Positions 37,153 through 48,037 of a stretch of 64,000 bases of DNA are shown here, piece after piece. Source of the DNA: Erodium maritimum (Eukaryota > Streptophyta > Magnoliopsida > Geraniales > Geraniaceae); assembly GCA_963921825.1 (NCBI GenBank), contig OY997589.1, positions 18,621,735-18,685,734 on the forward strand, written 5' to 3'. How positions within the stretch are numbered: the stretch's first letter is position 1; each line of letters starts with the position of its first letter. Made by a program: the position numbers and the translations under genes. The notes under the pieces were generated by a model. The model did no database searches. It saw nothing but the letters and a program-made list of their open reading frames with translations, and was not told where the DNA came from.

Positions 37153-37838
37153 TAATGAAAATCAATCTTAGGCTTTAGGAAAATGAGCTATTTTGATTTT
37201 GTTATGATCCAAATGATCCATTTTCTTAAAATGTTTTATTGTCTCTATCAAACAAATATGTTTTAAATTATGGTAACAACAATATCAAATCGTAAACCTA
37301 TTTCAAAACTCACCAATGAACCTAAAACACACCGGAAGAAGTTGTACCTAAAGAAAGAAGAGACACAACACATATTCCTTTTAGCTCTCTTTTCAAAGAT
37401 ACGTTACCGCTACTTATTCTTCAAAACATAATTCTCCAAAGAAGAGGAAAAGATTAAAAATTGTTTTAAGCGTGTGAAAGTGAAATCTATTTGTGTAACG
37501 ATCCAAGGTGTACCAGACGAGTGGTTACTCTACGTTTCAATCCTTAGTCAACATTACTTACCCTCAAATTCTTTCTATTTTGCTATTGTTAAGATTCATG
37601 AACAATGCAAAATAAGATAAAATTTTATGGTATGAATAGCAAAATCATATATAGTTTTATTTGGATATGGAAAATGTAGATCATCCATTCGGTTATACGA
37701 ACATATCATCAGTTTTCATGATATTTGTTAAAACAAAGAATAAGATATTAAGGTAGAAAATATATATATGCTCTATAATCTCATTCATGTACCCAACTTA
37801 TGTAACAACAACACAACGAATTGAATGATCGTTAAACT
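37153..37838. other. 5' flank of the UGT gene
   Basis: AT-rich, no gene or repeat recognised. It leads to the TATA box of the UGT gene. Confidence 0.4.
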
Positions 37839-37850
37839 TATATATATAAA
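37839..37850 (+). promoter_or_regulatory. TATA box of the UGT gene
   Basis: TATATATATAAA ends 58 nt before the start codon, so the leader would be only about 30 nt. Confidence 0.55.
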
Positions 37851-37908
37851 TCAAATTACCATGCAATTCGATCATCCACTTTAATCCTCATTTTGTAACC
37901 TGAAAAAA

Positions 37909-40649
37909 ATGGTGTCCCAACGGAAAACAAACGTCCTGATGGTGACACTGTCCTTACAAGGTCACATGAACCCCATGCTCCGGCTAGCGAAGCGCCTCAT
38001 CTCCAAGGGCCTTCAAGTCACAATCGCCACCACCGACGTGGCCCGCCACCGCTTCCCGGCCACCGGCCCCATCAACTTCGAGTTCTTCTCCGACGGCCTC
38101 AGCCTCGACTTCGACCGCAACGGAAGAACCGACACGTTGCTCGAATCCCTACACACAAACGCCCCCAAGAACTTATCCAACATCATCGCCGACCTATCCG
38201 CCAGCGGTCGAAAACTCGACTGCGTCATCATCAGCCCGTTCGTGCCTTGGGCGGTGGGCGCCGCCGTGGAGCACGGGCTCCCCTGCGCCGTGCTATGGAT
38301 CCAAGCCTCTACGGTGTACAGCATTTACTACCATTTCTTCAAGAGCCCCCAGCTGTTCCCGTCGCTGGAGGACCCTGACGAGGCGGTCCGGTTGGCCGGA
38401 GTGCCAGTGATGGCGGGGAAGGACATGCCGTCGTTCATCCAGCCGTGGGGGCCGGCGCATTTCAAGAATCTGGTGGGGCAGTTCGTGGGGATATTGGACA
38501 AGGTGAAGTGGGTTCTGGGGAGCTCGTTCGAGGAGCTGGAGGAGGAGGTGGTGGAGGCCATGGCGGGGGTGTGCCCGATACGGCCGGTGGGACCGCTGGT
38601 GTCGTCGTCGTTGCTGGAGAAGGAGGAGACGGTGGCCGGACACGCGGATATGTGGAAGGCTGAAGATTCTTGCATTGAATGGCTTGACAATCAGCCTCTT
38701 TGCTCCGTCATTTACATAGCTTTTGGAAGCATCACAGTTTTGTCCCAAACCAACATGGACAATATTGCCAACGCTCTCAAGAACTGCGACAAGCCGTTTC
38801 TATGGGTTGTCAAGCCAGCAGATCAAGGTTCTTAATCACACTATATTTTAATTTAATTATTTTATCAAAGTTGAGCTCACTAACCATTCACGTTAATATA
38901 GGTGAAACTTACAAAATGCTTATCAAAGTGGTGAGAGTAAATTTAGAAAACAGACATCTCTTTTAACGTGCATGTTGAACTTAGATTATCTATGTTATAC
39001 AAGCAAATGCATTGAGTCATTAGCACTTAAGTATGTGTTAAGAAATATCAAACTTTGTTATCATATTGGGTTAATTGTTGAAACTTACCCTTATGTATTG
39101 GTCACGAACACTATGCTACCCTCCTTTTCAAAATGATATTTGCGCTACCTTATCTATTGGTCACGCGATTACGTTAGGAAAAATAGACGGTAAAATGCCG
39201 TTTTTCCATTCCGTTAGTCATATGACCTCAAGTGTCATATAATGGATGGTAAAATGACGTTTTTTTTCCTTCATTATTTGACTTTTATACATTTTATAAG
39301 GAACATTATCATTGCACCCTCGTTGTTGTTCCTTATAAAATATATAGAGGTCAAATACTTAAGGGAAAAAAAACGTCATTTTACCATCAATTATATGACA
39401 CTTGAGGTCATATGACTAACGGAATGGAAAAAACGGCATTTTACCGTCTATTTTTCCTAACGTAATCGCGTGACCAATAGATAAGGTAGCGCAAATATCA
39501 TTTTGAAAAGGAGGGTAGCATAGTGTTCGTGACCAATACATAAGGGTAAGTTTCAACAATTAACCCTATCATATTAAAACTCAATTTTAGGATAGCAAAA
39601 ATCTCAAATTTGAAGAGAAACCTATGTCATCAACCCAATTGGGGTCAGGATTAAAAATACACAATAAAATAAAATAAAAAATTAGAGAGATCACAATAAA
39701 AACGAAAGATCTAGTTAGATTAAACCCGGAGATGATAGAGGTCATGGTGGTAAGGGAAGTACTACTTTGGTTTAAGCAACTGAGTTGGGAGAACGTTGAT
39801 TTGAAGACGGACTGGTTGGGTGTTGTTCTTACCATAAACATTATGGAATCTTTTTTGACTTTGTCTGGAGGTTTAGCTGATGATTGTAAGCGTCTATTGA
39901 GAATGTTACCAAGTTTTAGAGGTAGCTATGTTCGTCGTGAGGCGAACCAAGTTGCTCACACGCTGGATAGACATTTGGGTTCTGATGTTTCGCCGGATAC
40001 TATTCCAAGACTCCTGGCTCATGATTTGAGTCAATGAATACATATTTTCGTCAAAAAAAAAAATCAAACCATCACTTTACTATGTATATCTAAAAATTGA
40101 TAATTAGTAGAGATGAAAATCAAAATTATTGATCAAGTAATGTGAAAATCCATATCTTTTACGAGCAAGGTGGTAATAAGTATTTGTATTGTCTAAACAG
40201 GCGCAGAGAAAAAAAGTGGAGAATTGTCGGGAGAGTTCTTAGAAGAGACAAAAGGGAGGGGACTGGTGGTGGCATGGTGCTCACAAGAGAAGGTGCTGAT
40301 GCACAAGTCGGTGGCATGCTTCATGACCCACTGCGGCTGGAACTCGGCCATCGAGGCGGTGGTCGCCGGAGTTCCGGTCATCACCTTCCCGGAGTGGACT
40401 GACCAGCCCGCCAATGCCAAGCTTTTCGTTGACCTTTTCAAGACCGGTGTAAGCTTGAGGATCGGACAAGATAGGGTTGTGACCTCCCAAGAGGTGGAGA
40501 GGTGCTTTAGGGAGTTGACTGAGGGCCCAAAGTCAACGGAACTGAAAAGGAAGGCAATGGAGTGGAGGGAAGCAGCTATTAAGGCCGTGGAGGATGGCGG
40601 CTCTTCTGATCTCAACCTCCACCACTTCATCTCTCAAATCTCTGCTTGA
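37909..40649 (+). CDS. UGT84B: UDP-glycosyltransferase, UGT84B-like
   Basis: Two exons, 37909-38827 and 40201-40649, with GT-AG borders in phase 1; together 455 residues, normal for the family. The catalytic His is in QGHMNP at residue 19. The sugar-donor PSPG box is complete: 44 residues from Trp332 to Gln375, including HCGWNS and ending WTDQ, a Gln that usually goes with UDP-glucose. The position where many UGTs have catalytic Asp reads ISPFVPW, as in UGT84 proteins. UGT84 enzymes make glucose esters of carboxylic acids in the cytosol; UGT84B1 of Arabidopsis acts on indole-3-acetic acid. Auxin ester formation here is inference. The 1,373-bp intron holds a hairpin MITE and a LINE tail. Lineage in group L is firm; substrate is not. 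Confidence 0.93.
39068..39566. mobile_element. Near-perfect palindromic MITE in the UGT intron
   Basis: A 499-bp element whose two halves are nearly full reverse complements, starting GGGTTAATTGTTGAAAC and ending in its complement; the unpaired centre is only some tens of bases. TATCATATT at 39059-39067 and 39567-39575 is a perfect 9-bp target duplication, pointing to Mutator-like mobilisation. A transcript of the intron could fold into a hairpin of more than 200 bp. Confidence 0.93.
39725..40060 (+). mobile_element. 5'-truncated LINE tail (RNase H C-terminus) in the UGT intron
   Basis: Open for about 100 codons: PEMIEVMVVREVLLW, then SYVRREANQVAHTLDRH, the typical end of plant LINE RNase H, a TGA, and a poly(A) tract at about 40051-40060. 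It resembles 28690-29067. It lies on the same strand as the UGT gene, about 140 bp before exon 2. Confidence 0.85.
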
Positions 40650-41279
40650 TTTATTTGCTTTCTCATAAGATCCATTTCTGTTTTGAGTTTTAAATAATTG
40701 CTGTAATAGTAGCACGAAAATGGACCACCTTTGTTAGTGCCAATATTACTGTTTTGGAGTATTGTTGCGCTTCATGTGAATTCCTGATCTACCTCAAGTT
40801 GTTGGCGATTAAAATGTTAATTATTAGGTTTGTTTAGTATTTCAAAGCTTTTAATTATTCGATTGGGTCATTGATCTTATTTTTTTTTAAGTGGAAGGTG
40901 CAATTTCATTAACTTAAATTTCTGTATACATGAGTGTATTATGAATAAATCTATTACCACGAAGAACAGATATAAGACACAATGGTGTCGCAGTTCTTGT
41001 TAAACTATAATTGTCATCGACGGTATTGAATAGAGTGTCATAAAGGCTACATAATAGAACTAAAACTAAACAAAGTAGACTACAGTTGATCGAGGTCTTT
41101 CCTAAACGGTGCATGCACAGTATATGACCGAACCCGCTATCATCCACTTCGTCGGGAGGCAACGCTCTAACCAGGGACCCCTCCCAGGGCCAGTCCCCAG
41201 AGCACTGGATTCCTTTCATTCCTCCATGCGGGAATGATTTCTCGCCCGCTCTTGATCCTCTTGGGGTTCACCAGTAGAA
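40650..41279. other. 3' flank of the UGT gene
   Basis: UGT 3' UTR followed by non-coding sequence. Bases 40900-41230 may be a decayed continuation of the LINE remnant that follows, but no motif can be read. Confidence 0.35.
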
Positions 41280-41690
41280 CCCCGTTTCACTCCCCCAACT
41301 CATGCCCCTGTACCAGACCCAAACACAGTTCTAGGTCCACTTCTATCTTTGTGCACAGGCAGGGTCGGGTTGTCAGGCTTCCGCCACCAGAGATCCGGTC
41401 GATCACCATATTTTTCCAGCCCATATCCACCAAACGGGGCTGGATGGTGCCCCGGGGACTCGCACCATTAGGTGCAGTAGTCGGGGATACTATCGGGTCG
41501 CTGCCTCGATACAACGATCCCTTAGGTGCAGTATTCGCGGATACCGGTTTCCAATCCGTCACGTATACCTTCTTGTCCCGATCCCTTTGATATTCCAGCA
41601 TAGAAGAATCGAACCGCGGGGTTCCCGCCACCTACCGGGGACACTCCTTGATGCCATGTCCAATCATCCCACAATTAACACAGAAATAGA
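41280..41690 (-). mobile_element. LINE ORF1 remnant with CCHC zinc knuckle
   Basis: On the minus strand FCVNCGMIGHGIKECPR at about 41635-41685 is a C-x2-C-x4-H-x4-C knuckle of the type in plant LINE ORF1 proteins. A stop directly after it is followed by a 114-codon open stretch (RDRDKKVYVTDWKPVS) with no domain. Decayed. Confidence 0.6.
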
Positions 41691-41981
41691 GCATCTCCAA
41701 TGGTAAACTACTGCGTAGTGGTTTGGAGTCGTGATTTGGGCATATTTTGTATTTCTCTCTCCTTCAAACCACTACCTCTTGCCACTACACCTCTAATGGG
41801 TAGGCTAATAAGTAGTGGTTTGAGTGTAGTAGCAAGAAGAAATAGTCAAAAAGTTTCTTTTAACCGGTAATGGAGCTGTGCTTGAATCCTGCCACTACAA
41901 ACATTCTTTCTCTTCAAATATTATTATTTTAATGTTTCTCTCTTCAAAATTACTACGAAACCACTATCATTGAAGTTACTC
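41689..41981. mobile_element. Possible Tourist-like MITE
   Basis: The left end GAGCATCTCCAATGGTA is the common start of plant Harbinger MITEs; the right end read inward is GAGTAACTTCAATGATA. Sub-repeats of AAACCACTAC and TGCCACTAC occur inside. The flanks are ATA and TTA, so the 3-bp duplication is not exact; borders are tentative. Confidence 0.5.
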
Positions 41982-42372
41982 TTAAGAAATAAAATTGACA
42001 GTCTCATTCTAAAATATTCTAAACCAACGTTCAAAATCAATCCATGCATAATCGTTGTAATACTTAGATTGGTATATACTTTTAGTGGAGTGAGAATTAG
42101 TGGATTGAGAATTACGAAGTGTGAAAGTAAGCCAATTGAGAATTACTAAGTGTGAAAGTAAACATAGAGAGATGAAATTTAAACATTTAATAACACGATA
42201 ACATATTAGAGCAACACAGAAAGTGTTGGTCAAAAAAACAGAAGGCCCTGGACCATCCTTTAGTGCCACCTAAACACAGAGGCCGGTAGCTTATGAATTG
42301 GGAGATTCTGAACCAATCTTTTCAGCTCCACCATCCTTTTTCTCTTGCAAAGAATATTTGTACGGACCTACT

Positions 42373-42379
42373 TATATAT
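42373..42379 (+). promoter_or_regulatory. TATA box of the single-module PIP-like gene
   Basis: TATATAT lies 82 nt before the ATG. A W-box core (GGTCAA, the complement of TTGACC) lies at 42227-42232, about 145 bp upstream of it. Confidence 0.45.
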
Positions 42380-42454
42380 CACACACAATTGCGGTTTGGT
42401 TTGTTCGTTAAGAAAAGCTCAGAAACTGCAGTTTCTTCTACCATAGACCCAGCA

Positions 42455-42748
42455 ATGAGACACTACTCGTGTCTCATCATCTTCCTCTTGCTACTCTCGG
42501 ACCATTTTAGAACGACTCTGGTTCATTGTAGAGCTCTTGGAGATCATCGACCGGCAACAAAAGATAGAACATCAGTATCAGATGAACAACAACATGATGA
42601 GGAAGCAACTACAACTAGTAGTGGTGGGTTTGGTTCTGCAACGAAAGATTTAGTACAGTCAAGGCCTCTGGAGAGCTTGGACCAAGCAAAGGTCTCTCAG
42701 TACAAGATGGCAGCTAACGGACCTAGCAAGAAGGGCTCGGGGCATTAG
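42455..42748 (+). CDS. Single-module PIP-like secreted peptide precursor
   Basis: A 97-residue intronless protein with a signal peptide (residues 1 to about 26, core CLIIFLLLL, cut near HCRA), an acidic and Thr/Ser-rich variable part, and a C-terminal ANGPSKKGSGH that ends at the stop codon. This matches the PIP-family pattern SGPS-xxGxGH of PIP1 and PIP2, with Asn for the first Ser. The start at 42455 is chosen because the signal peptide begins there; 54 open codons before it have no such character. It is 13 kb from the four-module precursor and has the other PIP layout (one C-terminal peptide with basic residues). Expected to be processed outside the cell and sensed by a receptor kinase. 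Function is inferred from the motif. Confidence 0.82.
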   Translation: MRHYSCLIIFLLLLSDHFRTTLVHCRALGDHRPATKDRTSVSDEQQHDEEATTTSSGGFGSATKDLVQSRPLESLDQAKVSQYKMAANGPSKKGSGH

Positions 42749-43808
42749 CTAGTTCTTAACATCTCCATTTTTGTTTTACTTTAATTATAGCTCTTGGTTT
42801 CAATGCATGTACCGTTTAGGCTATAGTTAGGCTTGTAAATAAATATGTTATAATATGGAGGATTCATATATAGCAAGCTATGCAAGTGTAAATTCAAATC
42901 CTTTCGTCATTTTGGTTTACATTACCTAAGGCAACTACAACGTTCTAACCTCTTTTACCCGATTTTCTATTCTTTCATGGCAAAGTCTATGCTCTTAGGC
43001 TGGTTAAGGTTTAATATATGTGTCAAACTGTGGTGGCTTTGGATGATTCATGTGTTATTCTAAGTCAGTCTCCGGCTATGTGAATCCTTTTATTCTAGTA
43101 TGAATTTGAGGTGTCAGAATCTCACGTCTAAAATATATGAATTACATCACCGGTTTTAAAATGTAGAACTAAACAAAACTGGGTACTTAACGATTTGGAA
43201 AGCAGGGTTCTAGGTTCGTTTTCTGGTATGTTTTAAAATGAAATGGGGCAAGTCAAAGGTTGCCTGATGGTGGCAAGAGAGATGCATCTCCAAAGTAGGA
43301 GGGGATAGGCTACAGACAACTCAAGAGATACGGGCTTCAGACAAAAGCTATGGACCTTGTGATTGATTCCCAGTTCCAACTCAACTGAAGGTCTCACATT
43401 CTTGCCACTTTACTTGTAAATACTTTTCTTCTATTCTCAGAATATTGGGCTGAGAGCACAAAACAGAAATAAATAAACATATCTCAGCTCATCGGTATTT
43501 GACCAACTAAAAAGAAATCTCAGAACATTTCCATATTGGTCTGATTCGATGCTACAAACCTACTACAGTCATAACCCTTGAAAGTTAAAACAAAAATCAT
43601 TAATCACTCATGACCCTTACACAGTGTTCTGAGAATCAATCACTTCAATGAGCAACAAACATACACATTCTACATTATTCGACATATAACAAAATAATAT
43701 GATGTAAGACTCGAGACGGTCCACACTATAGACTGAAGAAAGTCAAGTTGGTAAACACCCGAGAACATAAAAACACTAGGGATAAGGTCGATTCCTACCA
43801 AGTTCCAA
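42749..43808. other. Intergenic region between convergent PIP-like and CrRLK1L genes
   Basis: 3' UTRs and non-coding DNA. No gene, repeat or RNA recognised. Confidence 0.45.
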
Positions 43809-46214
43809 TTAGGAGAAAACTTGACTTGCATTCGTGCACGAACCCTCCTCCATTGTAGTAAAGGTAGTATCTTCTCCGTGAAACGATAAGCTCATAGAAG
43901 GAAGGCGCTGAATAGGCATAACATACGCAGAGGAACAATCGATCCCACTGTCCTCAAGCGGCTCCATGTGACTACTCCCACTTTGCTGAAGCCTTAACGC
44001 AAAGTCCAAATCCCACAGCACATCAGCCATTGCTGGCCTGTCCGATCCACATTCTTGCAAACATTTCTCCACCACCTCCCCAAATTTCCTCAGCGAGTTA
44101 GGACTAATCTCACCCTTTATCCGCGGATCCACAATGTCTTCAAGCAACCCATTTTTCTTGCAACCCAATCCCCACTCAGCAAGGTTGATCTGATCCCTCG
44201 GAAGGGACCCATCAAGAGCCGATCTTGCGCACAACACCTCAAGAAGAACGACCCCGAAAGAGTACACATCAGACTTCGCCGTCAACAGATTGGAACCGAA
44301 GTAGTCCGGATCCAGGTACCCGAACGTGCCTTTAACGCCGGTGTCCACATGGGTTTCGTCCGAAGAAACTAATCTCGAAATGCCGAAGTCAGAGACTTTA
44401 GCAATGTGATTCTCGTCGAGCAAGATGTTGGTTGACTTGACGTCACGGTGAATGATTCCGAGACCCGACCCCTTGTGGAGGTAGTGAAGACCCTCGGCCG
44501 CACCGATGCAAATCCCGAGCCTCTGCTCCCAAGATAAGCAAGGGAACTTTGAATCGCCGTACAAATGATCGTTTAGCGTACCCTTTTCCATGAACTCGTA
44601 CACCAATATCATCTCGGGCCCTTCGTCGCAATACCCAATTAAGGAAACGAGATGGCGATGCCGGATTTTGGATAGTACATTGATCTCGGTGTGGAACTCC
44701 GGCAAGCCCTGGCCGGAGCCTACCTGGCTCCGTTTCACGGCCACTTTCTTGCCGTCCCTCAATTTCCCACTGTAAACGTTCCCGAATCCGCCCTTTCCGA
44801 TGATCAGCTTCTCGTTGAACTTTTTTGTTGCAGACTCGAGTTCCGCGAAAGATATCTTCAAACTTAGGTTCAAGTTAGAAACATGGGAGCTTCCTTCTCT
44901 ATTATGTGTACGCCAAACTGAACCGGTCTCGACCGGCTTAGCCTTCCTCCGCTTTAGTACCACCAGCAATAGACAACAGACGAGGAACAGAGCCGCAACT
45001 GAACCGCCAACAACATAGACAGTACGTGGATGTGTCGTTTTTGAGGTTTTGTTAGAACCAATCCTCGGCCCCATTACTTGCATGATCTCCAGCCCATTGA
45101 GAAACGCGTCATGGTTCTCAGATTTGGCGCGAGGGCTTATGGATAGAGTTATGAGAGCGGAGTTACCAGAATCAACAACATAATCATAGTAAAAAGGAGA
45201 TACTAATCTGTTACCGGACAGAGCATAAACATCAACATTTTCTTGGTAGTTGCTATAGAGAAACAGAGTGAAGTTTGGAAGGTCCCAGGACGGACTAATG
45301 ATGTCACAGAAGTGTGCCCGAACAAAGAGTTTGGCATTCTTGCTGACATTAAAGCGCCAGGTAATGTTAGATTCATCTTTTGTGTGTTTGGCACTCTGGT
45401 ACACTGAATACGGAGCAATGTATGGAGTAACAGTTTCGCCGTAGTTTGGTATGCTTCCGGAGCTTTGGTTCTCTGCAGAGGCTTTAGTGTAAAGATAAGG
45501 GTCATCTTGCACCCAATTTCTCCACAGAGTGTCGTTATCGGGTGTGATTATAGGACCTCCGACGTTGACCCTATGAACCGTCTCTAGAACCCGAGAGAGC
45601 AAACCCGGAAAGTTACCCTTTTGCCCTGCCTGGCTGACCAGTGGAGCAGTGTCAGGGATGAAGCCATCAGGGCAAAGGAAGACTTCAATGGCATTCACAA
45701 ACGCGAGAGAGTGTTCATGAGGTTTAAACTCGATGTGTAACTCTCCAGCATCGACGCCCAGAAAGAACTCCTTCACCACCGGAGAGTTGTTGTTGTTGTT
45801 GAGGATGGTGAAGTTGGACAAGAGATTGGAGGCAGAAGCGGAAACATCAAAAGTGAGATTGTGGAGATTTGGAGCAAAGAAATGAAAGCGTACCAAGTGA
45901 GTGCCGTTTTGGGGGATGTTGAGGTCGTACGAAGAATGAGAGTTGAATGTTCTTGCAGTGTCATAAAGCTGAGACATGCCTGGAGGGATGGTGATCTGAA
46001 CAGCTCTGCTACCTTTTCCGGATCGGGAGAAAGAGGTGGGGTTGGGATTTTCATCTCCGACGAAGGTACGGCCGGTGTGGTGGTCGGAGAAGTTGCCGGT
46101 CGATCCGCAATTGATGAAGTAGTCTTGTGGACGAATGTAAGAAGAAAGAGAGCAGCTGAGAGATGAGATTTGGAGGAAGAAGAGAAGATTGATAACATTC
46201 CAGAGGTTATCCAT
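43809..46214 (-). CDS. CrRLK1L (malectin-like) receptor kinase, At2g23200-like
   Basis: 801 residues, no intron, as usual for this family. Signal peptide at 1 to about 23 (INLLFFLQISSLSC), two malectin-like regions at about 30-380 starting YFINCGS with many N-glycosylation sites, a transmembrane helix at about 399-421 followed by KRRK, then a kinase at about 470-735. Kinase motifs are complete: GKGGFGNV (473-480), VAVKR (Lys494), HRDVKSTN (589-596, an RD kinase), DFG (609-611), and GTFGYLDPDYF in the activation segment. It should sit in the plasma membrane; family members such as FERONIA bind RALF peptides and watch the cell wall. The ATG at 46214 is chosen because it begins the signal peptide; an open extension of 42 codons upstream is basic and unlike a secretory start. 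Ligand unknown. Confidence 0.95.
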   Translation of the reverse strand: MDNLWNVINLLFFLQISSLSCSLSSYIRPQDYFINCGSTGNFSDHHTGRTFVGDENPNPTSFSRSGKGSRAVQITIPPGMSQLYDTARTFNSHSSYDLNIPQNGTHLVRFHFFAPNLHNLTFDVSASASNLLSNFTILNNNNNSPVVKEFFLGVDAGELHIEFKPHEHSLAFVNAIEVFLCPDGFIPDTAPLVSQAGQKGNFPGLLSRVLETVHRVNVGGPIITPDNDTLWRNWVQDDPYLYTKASAENQSSGSIPNYGETVTPYIAPYSVYQSAKHTKDESNITWRFNVSKNAKLFVRAHFCDIISPSWDLPNFTLFLYSNYQENVDVYALSGNRLVSPFYYDYVVDSGNSALITLSISPRAKSENHDAFLNGLEIMQVMGPRIGSNKTSKTTHPRTVYVVGGSVAALFLVCCLLLVVLKRRKAKPVETGSVWRTHNREGSSHVSNLNLSLKISFAELESATKKFNEKLIIGKGGFGNVYSGKLRDGKKVAVKRSQVGSGQGLPEFHTEINVLSKIRHRHLVSLIGYCDEGPEMILVYEFMEKGTLNDHLYGDSKFPCLSWEQRLGICIGAAEGLHYLHKGSGLGIIHRDVKSTNILLDENHIAKVSDFGISRLVSSDETHVDTGVKGTFGYLDPDYFGSNLLTAKSDVYSFGVVLLEVLCARSALDGSLPRDQINLAEWGLGCKKNGLLEDIVDPRIKGEISPNSLRKFGEVVEKCLQECGSDRPAMADVLWDLDFALRLQQSGSSHMEPLEDSGIDCSSAYVMPIQRLPSMSLSFHGEDTTFTTMEEGSCTNASQVFS

Positions 46215-46434
46215 GGTTAGGGAATGGAGCTCAGTGGCTATGATCATTCCACAAGCAAGAGAGGAGACATCATATCTATTGGATATTGACTTGTAAAAGG
46301 CACTGTTATAGAGTCGTCGAGTTGTTCTTCTGTATATCAATCAGCCACTTGCATAAGAGCAAGACTAATAATTCAATGTCTTCTGGCCTTTTACTGTTAC
46401 GTGTAAAATTAAGAAACGGTGATGTGGAAAAAAT

Positions 46435-46505
46435 TGCACCAGCCGGGAATCGAACCCGGGTCTGTACCGTGGCAGGGTACTATTCTACCACTAGACCACT
46501 GGTGC
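46435..46505 (-). tRNA. tRNA-Gly (GCC)
   Basis: 71 nt on the minus strand from GCACCAGTGGTC to CTGGTGCA. The acceptor stem pairs over 7 bp, the anticodon loop reads CTGCCAC, and the T arm has GGGTTCGATTCCC (B box). Six A on the plus strand just beyond (46428-46433) give a T-run terminator for RNA polymerase III. No intron. Confidence 0.96.
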
Positions 46506-46589
46506 TACATACTTCGAGATTATGTGTTTATTTATAAAACTTTAAAAGAGAAAAGGCTGCAGCTTAAATAAAGAAGCAAAACGTTATTT

Positions 46590-46673
46590 TGTCAGAAGTG
46601 GGGTTTGAACCCACGCCCTCGTTAGAGGACCAGAACTTGAGTCTGGCGCCTTAGACCACTCGGCCATCCTGAC
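46590..46673 (-). tRNA. tRNA-Leu (CAA)
   Basis: 84 nt on the minus strand from GTCAGGATGGCCGAG to TTCTGACA. The anticodon loop is ACTCAAGT, a long variable arm follows as in class II tRNAs, and the B box GGTTCAAACCC is present. A short T-run follows downstream. The CAA anticodon reads UUG. It is 84 bp from tRNA-Gly on the same strand. Confidence 0.95.
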
Positions 46674-47364
46674 TTGACAAGTATAAACTAACAAACACTT
46701 AATAAATTGATTTATGTAAAAAATATAGCTCTTCACTTCATCATCCTGTATACGTTGGGCATGAGCACCGTTACGCTAGAATGAACGAGAACAGAGGAAA
46801 ATAAGTACCTCAGATGATGGGTGATTTCTTTAGACAGAAACCTCCTTTTATATTTCTTGTGTCGTATCAGAACTTGATTGAATTGATCATGTGTTTAAAA
46901 ACTTCGTTTTCTCGGCCTCTTATGGGGAAAATGATAGGAATAACTTTATTTTAAAGGTTGATCGTGCCCTTTTGTTGAAGTTATAATATTATCCATGATA
47001 AAATCCAAATCGGATTGGGTTTATTTCCAATCTAGGTCCAATCGAGGTAGGTACATATTTAAAACAAAGCTCATCTCGATCTGAATTTTGTTAAAGATAA
47101 AATCAAACTTTTATTAAAATGTAGGCTATTTTATAAAGACAAGTGCTCATTTTATTCTTTTCCAACTCATTAATTTAATCATTTATGTTTTGTTTGAATT
47201 ATGATTAGCTTCGCTCTTGCGTCGAAAAAATTCTTTTTCCAATGGCTATCTATCAAGATCAATGATGAATATATTTTGAAGCATCGAAAAAAATCATATC
47301 GGAGTGAAAAACTAGGGTTCAATGTTGATAAAAACACATGTCAAATGATGTGATACAAATATAT
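46674..47364. other. Intergenic, AT-rich
   Basis: No gene recognised; AT-rich sequence up to the Copia insertion. Confidence 0.4.
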
Positions 47365-47516
47365 TGTTAGAATATGTTGTATAGGCCCAGCCCATGTGGC
47401 TCGTTAGGGTTAGCATCGGGTTTAGGAAACCCTAGTGGTACAACACCACTATATATACACATGTACATTGTAGGTTTTATTTATTCGAATCCAATACAAT
47501 TCTACAATTGTTATCA
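47365..47516 (+). repeat. 5' LTR of the Copia element
   Basis: 152 bp, TGTTAGAATATG to TTGTTATCA, with a TATATATAC box near 47451. Confidence 0.95.
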
Positions 47517-48037
47517 TGGTATCAGAGCCTCTATCGCTCTAAATATCGCTTCCGCTTCAGCCGCCGCCGCCGCCGAGCCGCCGCCGTTCTCCTTTGTTGA
47601 ACGTTGCCCTTACTCTGCCGGAGTTTACTCTCTGCTCAGTCGTTGCTCCTGCTCCAGTCGCCAACGTCGACCAATCCAGCAGCCGTCGGCGAGGAGATCC
47701 GTTCGTCCTCATCGCATCGCAGCCGCCGGCGAAGGAGTTCTCGGACGACCGATCCACCACGGTGCCACCATTCCTCTCTCCTGCTTCTCTGCCACTCCCT
47801 GAGTCACGCCCCACGCCGGAGAAGGAACACGGACGCCGGAATCACAGACGTCGGCATCGCGCGCCGTCTGCAACACGAAACCGAAGTTTCGTTGAAGAAG
47901 ACGCGTGCAACACACGCGCCCTCCCCACACGCGCCCCACTCGCGCGTCGCCGCCACGCGCACGCGCCTCTGACTGTTGACCGCGTGCACAACACGCGCGT
48001 TGACCGTTGACCAAAAAAAAACTAAACTTTTATTTCA

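Noticed and set aside
38013..38748. Long open frames opposite UGT exon 1
   Set aside because: Antisense shadows of a GC-rich exon; the plus-strand frame has all UGT motifs.
46286..46537. 83-codon open frame over the tRNA-Gly gene
   Set aside because: It runs antisense through the tRNA and RLK leader; chance frame.
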